Below, piece by piece: positions 22,342 to 28,746 of a stretch of DNA of 28,746 nt; positions within the stretch are counted from its first letter, which is position 1; every line of letters starts with the position of its first letter. The DNA lies in contig CAKUGW010000026.1 in NCBI GenBank assembly GCA_934654805.1, forward strand, positions 1-28,746, written 5' to 3'. The stretch comes from an uncultured Kiritimatiellota bacterium. GTDB lineage: Bacteria; Verrucomicrobiota; Kiritimatiellia; RFP12; UBA1067. The notes beneath the pieces are model-generated. The model saw only the letters and a program-made list of their open reading frames with translations. It was not told the origin of the DNA and ran no database searches. The position numbers and the translations under genes are program-made.

Positions 22342-25044
22342 ATGAAACGCGTTTTGCTTCTGATCCTGTCGTGTCCGTCGCTTGCGGCCGCGGCGGGCGT
22401 GCCGACGGGCTATGCGGAGCTGCCGTATCTCGAGACGACGCCGGGCGGCCGGCAGTGGATCTGCACGGACTACGTGCCGGAGTGGAACCATCGCCTCGTC
22501 GTGAAGTTCCGCATCACGTCGGCGGCGCGGTGGGAGTCGCAGACCGTCTGCTGCGCGCGCGGCACGAAAGCGAACGACAGGCCTTATGTCCTGTACGTGG
22601 CGTCTGGCGGGGATTCGGGCCTGGCGTCGGACGTTCCCGGCGAATGCCAGCTCTTTACGGGCGGCTGGGCGATGCAGTCGGGGCTTTGCCTCGACCTCGC
22701 GACGGACTACGAGGTCGACGTCAACAATCCGCTCAGGAAATGGCGCGTGAACGACGGCCCCCTGTGGAACACGCGCGAGCACGTCACGTTCACGGCGGGC
22801 AGCCCGCTGGCCCTTTGCGCGGGCCACGCCCTGGGCGACGCGCTGGACGCAGGGACGCAGGCCGGCTCCCTGACGGGCTTCCTGCGAGGCCGCCTCTATT
22901 TCCTCCGGGCCTACGACGCGACCGGCGCGCTGATCCACGAGTTCCTGCCGGCGCGCGACGAGCAGGCGACGGGCGGGGCGAAGCAGATGGGCGTCTATGA
23001 CACGGTCGGGCAGAAGTTCTGGCCGAACTGCGGGCCGACGACGTTCGCGACCGATTCGTCCTTCTTCCGTCCGGTCGTCGTCAGCCGGGCGGACCATGCG
23101 TCGGACGAGGAGGCGGGCGCCGCGCTGGTGCGCGCCGTCAGGAACGCGTTCGCGTGCGACCGCATCGTCCTGACGGCCGGCACGGCGGCGGCGCCCGCCG
23201 TCTACAGGATTTCCGAGCCGCTGCGCCTGACGACGCCGATGGTGTGCCTCGCGGGCTCGTCCGACGACCCGGAGGCGACGGTGATCGACGCGGGCCACGA
23301 GACGGCCGCCGTCGTCGTGACGGCCGCCGCCACGGCCTGCGAGGTCCGCGGCCTCACGGTCCGCAACGCCATCGGCCTTGTCGAGGGCACGACGCCGTGC
23401 GCCGGCGGCATCGCGGCCCTGGCGGATGGGACGCTCGTCTCGAACTGCGTCGTGCGCGCCTGCCGGAACGTCGGTTCGGAGCAGCCCCTTCGCGGGTCCG
23501 GCGTCTATCTGGTCGGCAGTACGCTTGTCGATTCGCTCGTCGAGTCCTGCGCGGCGACGAATCTCCATCTCAGCGCGGGGACGACGGATTCCTATGGCGG
23601 GGGCGTCTGCGCCGTCAAGAGGTCCTTGGTCAGGGGCGTCGAGATCCGCGACTGCACGGGCTACAACGGCCAGCACGCCGACCCGAGCTACAATACGGGC
23701 CGGATGTACGGCGCGGGCCTCACGCTTCACGGGGAGTCGTCGGCCGAGGGGTGCTACGTCCACCACAACGCAATGCGCGACGACCCGGCCGAGACGTGCG
23801 GGGCGGTGAACTACGGCGCGGGCGTGGCGCTTCTCGACGGCTCGATCGCGAATTCGCGCATCAGCGCCAACGAAAGCGTCAGTTCGTACGCCGGCGTCTT
23901 CCTGTCGGGAAACAAGGCGCGCGTTTCAGGCTGTTCCGTCGCGAGCAACGTCATCCGGCGGCTGCGCAGCGCCCTGTTTGGGGCGGGTATCGGATTGGCG
24001 TCTAACTACGCCGCTGCCGTGCGCGACTGCCTGGTCGAGGGCAACGTGATAGACAGCAAGGACGACGACTGGGATTCGTGCGGCGGCGGTGCGCGCTTTT
24101 CCGGCGGTTCCGTCTCGGGGTGCGTTTTCCGGGGCAACCGCAGCAACTGGCGGTGCCTGGGCCAGGGCCTTTACCTTGGCGGTCGCACAGGGTCGTCTGT
24201 GGCCGTCTCGAATTGCGTTTTCGACGCGAACGCGCCCCTGACGGCGGACGGCCCCGGAACGGCCGTCGCGGCGGCGATGCCGTTCGGCAGCGTTCTGCGC
24301 GACTGCTGGTTTGTCCGGAACAAGTCGGGTTCGGAGTCTACGGGCTACGGGTGCGTCATCTATGCGGGCTGTCTTGCCGCAGGGGATGGGCTTCTCGTCC
24401 AGAACTGCTTTTTCGGCGGCAACGAAGGCGGCGGGTGCCTGATCGCCGGTCCCGATTCCCGTGCCGACGGGCGCTATGTGTTCGAGAGCTGCACGTTCGT
24501 CTCCAACCGTGTCGCGCAGTCGGTCGTCGGGTGTGAGGGCATTCAGTGGAAGGAGGCAGTCCAGTTGAAGCAGATTCACTCGTTCCATTTCACGAACTGC
24601 CTTTTTTCCTGCAACGGCGGCAAGCCCGGGCTTCATCCGAAATTCAGCGTCTGCGCGAACGCCGCCTATTGCTATTCCGACGGCGGCGAAGGCTTTCCGT
24701 CCGATTCGTCCGTCGACCATCACAACCTGACGGGCGCCAGCGGCAGTCCCCGTTTCCTTGATCCGGCGGGCGGCGACTGGCGAATCGCGCTTCAAAGCGT
24801 CTGCTGCGACGCGGGGCTTGCCCTTGACTGGATGGGCTCGGAAAAGAAAGGCGGGCCGCAGGACCTGGGCGACGGGACCTGGACGGAGAGGCCGGCGGCA
24901 ACGATCACGGTACGCGGACAGACGATGGAGGTGGGCGTCGTCGTCACGCGCAACAACGCGAGTCCGCGCCGCTCGGGCGCGTCGCCCGACATCGGCTGCG
25001 CGGAATGTCTTTCGGTGCCCGGATGGCTGTTGCTTGTCAGATAG
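22342..25044 (+). CDS. Secreted LamG-like plus right-handed parallel beta-helix protein
   Basis: This 900-residue exported protein has a signal peptide (1-18, MKRVLLLILSCPSLAAAA). Residues about 20-225 are a LamG/concanavalin-like domain of the kind beginning YAELPYLETTPGGRQWI in place of the more common YIESTGTQYIDTG, with FRITS..TVCCARG and LYFLRAYD. Residues about 240-850 are repeating beta-helix coils with ladders of G-V/CxV-x-x-N (AEGCYVHHNAM, VSGCSVASNVI, VRDCLVEGNVI, VSGCVFRGNRS, VSNCVFDANAP), as in polysaccharide-lyase-like PbH1 proteins. The end SPDIGCAE is the usual closing signature of such helices, then SVPGWLLLVR. It is Cys-rich for a surface protein. No lyase active site was recognised; glycan binding or cleavage is inferred. 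AAAGGAG at 22327-22333 supports the start. Confidence 0.85.
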   Translation: MKRVLLLILSCPSLAAAAGVPTGYAELPYLETTPGGRQWICTDYVPEWNHRLVVKFRITSAARWESQTVCCARGTKANDRPYVLYVASGGDSGLASDVPGECQLFTGGWAMQSGLCLDLATDYEVDVNNPLRKWRVNDGPLWNTREHVTFTAGSPLALCAGHALGDALDAGTQAGSLTGFLRGRLYFLRAYDATGALIHEFLPARDEQATGGAKQMGVYDTVGQKFWPNCGPTTFATDSSFFRPVVVSRADHASDEEAGAALVRAVRNAFACDRIVLTAGTAAAPAVYRISEPLRLTTPMVCLAGSSDDPEATVIDAGHETAAVVVTAAATACEVRGLTVRNAIGLVEGTTPCAGGIAALADGTLVSNCVVRACRNVGSEQPLRGSGVYLVGSTLVDSLVESCAATNLHLSAGTTDSYGGGVCAVKRSLVRGVEIRDCTGYNGQHADPSYNTGRMYGAGLTLHGESSAEGCYVHHNAMRDDPAETCGAVNYGAGVALLDGSIANSRISANESVSSYAGVFLSGNKARVSGCSVASNVIRRLRSALFGAGIGLASNYAAAVRDCLVEGNVIDSKDDDWDSCGGGARFSGGSVSGCVFRGNRSNWRCLGQGLYLGGRTGSSVAVSNCVFDANAPLTADGPGTAVAAAMPFGSVLRDCWFVRNKSGSESTGYGCVIYAGCLAAGDGLLVQNCFFGGNEGGGCLIAGPDSRADGRYVFESCTFVSNRVAQSVVGCEGIQWKEAVQLKQIHSFHFTNCLFSCNGGKPGLHPKFSVCANAAYCYSDGGEGFPSDSSVDHHNLTGASGSPRFLDPAGGDWRIALQSVCCDAGLALDWMGSEKKGGPQDLGDGTWTERPAATITVRGQTMEVGVVVTRNNASPRRSGASPDIGCAECLSVPGWLLLVR

Positions 25045-25099
25045 CGGCGACGCCGGATGCCGGGCGCGCGCGAGAGGAAGAGAAGGAAAGGAGAAGGAA

Positions 25100-26929
25100 A
25101 TGAGCGAGATGACGCGAGAAGCGCAGGAGAAGGGCGTGTCGGCGCTTGCGGCGCCGGGCGCAGCGGGCGGCGGATCCGCGCGAGGCGTCGCGGTCGCGGC
25201 CAGGCAGCGGCCTCGGAAATGCCTTTGCCGCGGCCTGGCCGCAGCGGTCGCGGGCGTGGCGTGGGCGGCCGACTCGCTTGGCGTGTCGGCGGACATCGTC
25301 GTCTACGGAAGCTCCCCGGCGGCGATCGCGGCGGCCGTCCAGGCCAAGCGCATGGGCAAGTCGTGCGTCGTCGTCTCGCCCGAGACGCGCATCGGAGGCC
25401 TCACGACAGGCGGTCTCGGCCAGACGGACATCGGCAACAAGGAGGCCTTTGGCGGCCTCGCGCTTGAGTTCTACCGGGACGTGGCCGCCTGGTATGCGGA
25501 CGATGCGCACTGGACGCGCCAGCGGCGCGGCGACTACCTGCCGGACGGCCAGTGCGCCGGCTCGCAGGGCGCGGACTCGATGTGGACATTCGAGCCGTCG
25601 GCGGCGCTGGCCATTCTCGAGGGCTGGGCGCGGCGCGACGGCCTGGCGATCCACCGCGGACGGCGGCTGGACCGCGCGGAAGGCAAGGTGAGGGTCGCGG
25701 GCGCCGGCGGGGAGCGGCGGATCGTCTCCTTCGTCACGGAGGACGGGACCGAATACGCCGGCCGGGCGTTCGTCGACGCGACCTACGAGGGCGACCTGAT
25801 GGCGGCGGCCGGCGTGTCCTATTCGGTCGGCCGCGAGGACAACGCGCGCTACGGCGAGTCGGTCAACGGCAGCGTGCCGTATGCGCGCGGCTCCCATCGT
25901 CATAACCTGGCGGCGGGCATCTCGGCCTATGTGGTGCCGGGCGACCGCGCCTCGGGGCTCCTGCCGGGGGTCGAGCCGCATGACCCGGACGCCCGGTCGG
26001 GCGCGGGCGACCGGCGCGTCCAGGCCTACTGCTTCCGCATGTGCCTGACGGACGACCCCGCCAACCGGATCCCGTTTGCCCGCCCGCCGGACTACGACGA
26101 GCGGCGCTACGAGCTCCTGTTCCGCCAGTTCGAGGCGCGGCCGGGGTTCTACGCGTTCGACCTCTCGTCGGAGGCGCACGACTGGCGCCTGCCCTGGATC
26201 AACTCGAAGATGCCCAACCGCAAGACGGACACGAACAACCGCGACGGGTTCTCGACGGACTTCATCGGCGGCAGCTGGAGGTGGCCGGAGGCCTCCTACG
26301 CGGAGCGCGAGCGGATCCTGAAGGCGCATCTCTCCTACCAGCGCGGACTCATGTGGACGCTCGCGAACCATCCCCGCGTTCCCGAGACGGTGCGCGCGGC
26401 CGTGTCCCGCTGGGGGACGTGCCGCGACGAGTTCGCGGACGGGCTTGGCGACGGCTGGCAGGGGCAGCTCTACGTGCGCGAGGCGCGGCGGCTCGTCGGC
26501 GAGACGGTCATGACCGAGCATCACTGCCGCGGCGCGCGCAAGGCGTCCCGTCCGGTCGCGCTGGGGGCCTATGGCATGGACTCGCACCACTGCCGCCGCG
26601 TCGAGACGGAGGACGGGTGCGTGCGCAACGAGGGCAACATGGAGGATCACGTCGGCCTTGACGGGAAGACGTTCAGGCCCTTCGGCATCGACTACGGCGC
26701 GCTCGTCCCGAAGAAGGGCGAATGCGCCAACCTGCTCGTGCCGGTCTGCCTCTCGGCCTCGCATGCCGCGTTCGGGTCGATCCGCATGGAGCCCGTGTTC
26801 TTCGCGCTCGGGCAGGCGGCGGCCACGGCGGCCTCCCTGGCGCTCGACCGGGGCTGCGCCGTGCAGGACGTGGACTACGGGAAGCTGAAGGCCCGGCTTC
26901 TGGCGGACGGCCAGCGCCTGGCGCTGTAA
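25100..26929 (+). CDS. FAD-dependent oxidoreductase, exported
   Basis: This 609-residue protein belongs to the FAD_oxidored family often annotated near polysaccharide genes as xanthan-lyase-associated. After a long polar N-region (1-43), a hydrophobic stretch GLAAAVAGVAWA looks like a signal sequence. The FAD-binding Rossmann motif follows near residue 60: DIVVYGSSPAAIAAAVQAKR, with GSSPAA in place of GGGPAG, then RIGGLTTGGLGQTDIGN. FVDATYEGDLMAAAGVSYSVGRE and ESVNG are family signatures, and the C-terminal LLVPVCLSASHAAFGSIRME is the second flavin-contact segment with GQAAATAA. The oxidised substrate is unknown; sugar or glycan oxidation is inferred from neighbours. AAAGGAG lies six bases before the ATG. 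Confidence 0.88.
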   Translation: MSEMTREAQEKGVSALAAPGAAGGGSARGVAVAARQRPRKCLCRGLAAAVAGVAWAADSLGVSADIVVYGSSPAAIAAAVQAKRMGKSCVVVSPETRIGGLTTGGLGQTDIGNKEAFGGLALEFYRDVAAWYADDAHWTRQRRGDYLPDGQCAGSQGADSMWTFEPSAALAILEGWARRDGLAIHRGRRLDRAEGKVRVAGAGGERRIVSFVTEDGTEYAGRAFVDATYEGDLMAAAGVSYSVGREDNARYGESVNGSVPYARGSHRHNLAAGISAYVVPGDRASGLLPGVEPHDPDARSGAGDRRVQAYCFRMCLTDDPANRIPFARPPDYDERRYELLFRQFEARPGFYAFDLSSEAHDWRLPWINSKMPNRKTDTNNRDGFSTDFIGGSWRWPEASYAERERILKAHLSYQRGLMWTLANHPRVPETVRAAVSRWGTCRDEFADGLGDGWQGQLYVREARRLVGETVMTEHHCRGARKASRPVALGAYGMDSHHCRRVETEDGCVRNEGNMEDHVGLDGKTFRPFGIDYGALVPKKGECANLLVPVCLSASHAAFGSIRMEPVFFALGQAAATAASLALDRGCAVQDVDYGKLKARLLADGQRLAL

Positions 26930-26981
26930 GGGGCGCGCGATGGCGAGGGCCGGCGAGACGGCATCGACGGGTGAATTGAAT

Positions 26982-26988
26982 AAGGAGG
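26982..26988 (+). promoter_or_regulatory. Strong Shine-Dalgarno AAGGAGG
   Basis: It lies five bases before the ATG at 26994 and rules out the earlier in-frame start region for the Tat-signal protein. Confidence 0.8.
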
Positions 26989-26993
26989 CACAC

Positions 26994-28238
26994 ATGGACA
27001 GGAGAGAGTTCATCGGCTCATCGGCGGCGTTTGCCGCGCTGGCGGGCCGTACGCTTGGGGCGGCGCCGAAACTGCCGCTGAAACCGACGGCGTTCCCGTA
27101 CCGGCCCGGCGTGACGGGGCGCCACGACGTCTACGCGACGTGGAACCCGGAGCCGGACGCCACGATGGACGCGCAATTCAAGATCCGGCACGCCAGGGGG
27201 TCGTGCGTCTACTCGCAATGCCAGCGCTACTGGTACCCGAAGCACTTCCTCGGCACCTTCGACCTGGACGCGGACTCCGAGATCGCGCTGGAGGCGGGCT
27301 CGATCACGCGGGGCAAGCCCCTGCCGACCGAGATCCTCCTCGAGCCGACGGCGAAGCGCGCGCTCTGGCACGTGGCCAGGGACGGCATCTACCCCGTGAC
27401 GCTCAACGCGGGAGACTCGGTCTTCTTCCGCACGTTGCGCGGTCCCGGCCACACGGTCGGGCTCGTCTCGACGTTCGCCGAGGTCCTCACGCGCGACGAG
27501 AAGACGGGCGGCATCCTCACCTACCGCTGGGGCGCGGAGCTGACGGTCGACGGGAAGCCGCTCAGGATCGAGCGCGTCACGCCATCGACGAAGGACAACT
27601 TCGCCCTGCCGTTCGAGCACGAGGGCATGGTGATCTGGCTGGACGCCGTGCAGGACATCTTCGCGGACTGCGGGGGCTTCATGGTCGAGAAGGACTCCGA
27701 CCACGGCCTGACGTGCCGGCCGAAGCGGCAGGCGCGCCTCGTCCTGCGCGACGAGAGCCTGCCGTTCGCCCCCGAGGGGCGGATCCTCCCGTGGTTCCCC
27801 GGCTCCGAGCGCCCGCACAACGTCGAGATCTGCTTCCAGGGGCGCAACACCTGGATGGGCACGTGGCAGAAGAACAGCGCGCACGGGGGGCTGGACATCA
27901 ACATGCCGTCGGGGACGATCCTCACCTGTCCGATCGACGTGGACGACAACATGCTCTACCACTCCATCCGCCAGGGGGACGACAACAACCGCTGGCTGGC
28001 GACGCGCCAGTGGAGCGGCCGTGAGACGTGGTGGATCATCTCCAACCACCTGAACCGGCTGCTCGTGCCGGAACACGCCCCGGTCAAGGCCGGCACGCCC
28101 TACGCGGACGCCGCCGGCACGTGGGTCTGGGAACACGAGCACGTCCACTTCGACTTCCGCGTCTTCCGCTTCGAGGGCGGCAAGAGCGCGGAGGACTTCT
28201 GGCTCGACCCCTGGATCTTCATGCGCGCGGCGCGCTGA
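26994..28238 (+). CDS. Tat-signal protein with C-terminal M23 (LytM)-like domain
   Basis: This 414-residue protein begins MDRREFIGSSAAFAALAG, a twin-arginine export signal (RREFI). Residues about 40-280 are beta-rich and unrecognised, with SCVYSQCQRYWYPKHF and GDSVFFRTL. Residues about 290-400 resemble an M23 peptidase domain: AHGGLDINMPSGTILTCPID gives the zinc-ligand pair His297 and Asp301 (HxxxD), a central strand-loop WWIISNHLNRL resembles the usual I.Y.HL, VKAGTPYADAAGT resembles V..GQ.IG..G.TG, and HVHFDFRV supplies His383 and His385 (HxH). The family cuts peptidoglycan cross-bridges or organises cell-wall hydrolysis; with all ligands present this copy may be active. Folded export through Tat would suit a metal enzyme. 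It is the last gene of the four-gene set. Confidence 0.75.
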   Translation: MDRREFIGSSAAFAALAGRTLGAAPKLPLKPTAFPYRPGVTGRHDVYATWNPEPDATMDAQFKIRHARGSCVYSQCQRYWYPKHFLGTFDLDADSEIALEAGSITRGKPLPTEILLEPTAKRALWHVARDGIYPVTLNAGDSVFFRTLRGPGHTVGLVSTFAEVLTRDEKTGGILTYRWGAELTVDGKPLRIERVTPSTKDNFALPFEHEGMVIWLDAVQDIFADCGGFMVEKDSDHGLTCRPKRQARLVLRDESLPFAPEGRILPWFPGSERPHNVEICFQGRNTWMGTWQKNSAHGGLDINMPSGTILTCPIDVDDNMLYHSIRQGDDNNRWLATRQWSGRETWWIISNHLNRLLVPEHAPVKAGTPYADAAGTWVWEHEHVHFDFRVFRFEGGKSAEDFWLDPWIFMRAAR

Positions 28239-28298
28239 AGGGCGCGCGGCCGGCCGATGGCGGGCGACGCCTGACGGCTACCGCAGGAATCGCGGATC
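28239..28298. other. Intergenic, nothing recognised
   Basis: Short GC-rich spacer after the Tat-signal gene; no T-run terminator is visible. Confidence 0.5.
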
Positions 28299-28382
28299 GT
28301 GGGGACAGGCCCCACCGTTGTTTGTGGGGACTGTTTGTGGGGACCCCCGTCTGCGTGGGCATTCGCAGGGGTCTGTCCCCAC
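28299..28382. repeat. REP-like inverted-repeat cluster with GTGGGGAC units
   Basis: GTGGGGAC occurs at 28299, 28324 and 28337, and its complement GTCCCCAC at 28375-28382. The first unit forms a tight hairpin, GTGGGG-ACAGG-CCCCAC (28299-28315). The last pair (28337-28382) forms a longer imperfect stem with TGCG/CGCA at its top. It resembles repetitive extragenic palindromes associated with RAYT-type transposases and may also act as a transcription end for the upstream genes. Confidence 0.55.
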
Positions 28383-28577
28383 CTGTGTGCGTCTGAAACG
28401 CGAAAATATCGTCTTTTTCGTGCAGATAACGAGAAATGAGAATTATGTGCGGAAAATCTACGTGGTCATGGCGACCGTCGGTCCGGCGGCGAACGGAGCC
28501 GTCCAGAAGGGGAATGCGGACAGGCCCTTTCTCGATTCCGTGTGGGCAATGGTTCGGGGACGCGAATGCAAAAAATA

Positions 28578-28586
28578 TGATATAAC
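28578..28586 (+). promoter_or_regulatory. Extended -10 element (TGATATAAC), target unknown
   Basis: It shares AATATGATATAA with a two-base-shifted context before the NrtR-type gene (11410-11420). No good -35 is visible. What it drives is unclear. Confidence 0.4.
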
Positions 28587-28632
28587 CCGAGTTTGCCACT
28601 TCATTTTTTGAAAAGCGCGGTTTGAGCCAATG

Positions 28633-28651
28633 TTCACGCGGGTCGCGTGAA
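28633..28651. other. Perfect 8-bp hairpin or operator
   Basis: TTCACGCG, loop GGT, CGCGTGAA. No T-run follows on either strand, so it does not qualify as a classic terminator. Confidence 0.5.
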
Positions 28652-28681
28652 AAATCCGCCATAATCTTTAGCACCTACATT

Positions 28682-28746
28682 TCAGAACGCCTTGACGCCT
28701 GACTTGAGCGCCGCCAGACCTCCTTTCGTGTATATCCTGTCCGCGT
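28682..28746 (-). CDS. Possible C-terminal end of a minus-strand gene
   Basis: On the minus strand the frame entering from the window edge reads ADRIYTKGGLAALKSGVKAF and stops with TGA at 28682-28684. Twenty residues are too few to name a family, and codon bias cannot be judged. It is included because the frame is open to the edge and the composition looks coding. Confidence 0.3.
   Translation of the reverse strand, partial: ADRIYTKGGLAALKSGVKAF

Larger units (their letters stand above)
28383..28681. other. Intergenic region with an extended -10 element and a small hairpin
   Basis: No convincing gene is seen in this AT-richer block. It holds TGATATAAC at 28578-28586, the same extended -10 form as elsewhere, but no start codon with leaderless spacing and no obvious reading frame after it. 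The hairpin at 28633-28651 lies further on. The promoter may serve a small RNA or be a remnant. Confidence 0.45.

Overview
The window is GC-rich DNA packed with genes for exported proteins: autotransporter-type beta-strand repeats, a LamG-like/beta-helix protein, multi-module glycoside hydrolases and a Tat-signal protein. This style, with no SusC/SusD pair and strong Shine-Dalgarno sites before most genes, suggests a gut- or sediment-type Verrucomicrobiota/Kiritimatiellae relative. That is an inference from gene style; no rRNA or other decisive marker is present. No tRNA, rRNA or CRISPR array was seen.

Left part (1-8306). The first 75 bases look like the 3' end (domain V/VI) of a group II intron whose last base directly precedes an ATG. 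A tightly packed three-gene operon follows. It encodes a secreted beta-strand-repeat/discoidin-like protein with a run of 16 G inside the reading frame, a secreted beta-repeat plus clan GH-A-like enzyme, and a beta-propeller (GH43/GH130-like) plus (alpha/alpha)-toroid (GH63/MGH-like) enzyme. The last protein runs into the first ~50 residues of a GH29 alpha-L-fucosidase and is then cut off. The set looks like extracellular glycan capture and cleavage.

Middle left (8041-13240) is a gene graveyard. It holds fragments of a GH29 enzyme, an unidentified beta-rich protein, an AAA-ATPase-like protein, a type I dehydroquinase, a 5'-truncated XylR/AraC regulator, an ISKra4-like transposase between 25-bp inverted repeats, a frameshifted kinase-like gene and half of an ADP-ribosylglycohydrolase. 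Only a DUF4143 ATPase and an NrtR-type Nudix regulator look intact.

Middle (13297-17205) is orderly: a DUF486 membrane protein, a ROK sugar kinase behind a perfect 28-bp palindrome, a GmhA-like SIS isomerase, guanylate kinase and a Gfo/Idh/MocA oxidoreductase. The kinase and guanylate kinase appear to be read from leaderless transcripts started by extended -10 promoters. Next come an internally deleted GH95 fucosidase fragment (17325-17900) and a probable 5' remnant of tgt that runs into a run of 14 C (18021-18155).

Right part (18359-28238) is a co-directional set of four exported proteins, each with its own Shine-Dalgarno site: a 1311-residue enzyme-like protein of unknown family, a LamG-like/parallel beta-helix protein, an FAD-dependent oxidoreductase and a Tat-signal protein with an M23 (LytM)-like C-terminal domain. 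The window ends with a REP-like inverted-repeat cluster, another extended -10 element, a small hairpin and perhaps the C-terminus of a minus-strand gene.

Two themes stand out. Long G/C homopolymers sit in or next to exported-protein genes and could act as contingency switches. Fucosidase and other gene fragments are repeatedly joined at sharp breakpoints, which is either real genome decay or assembly chimerism.
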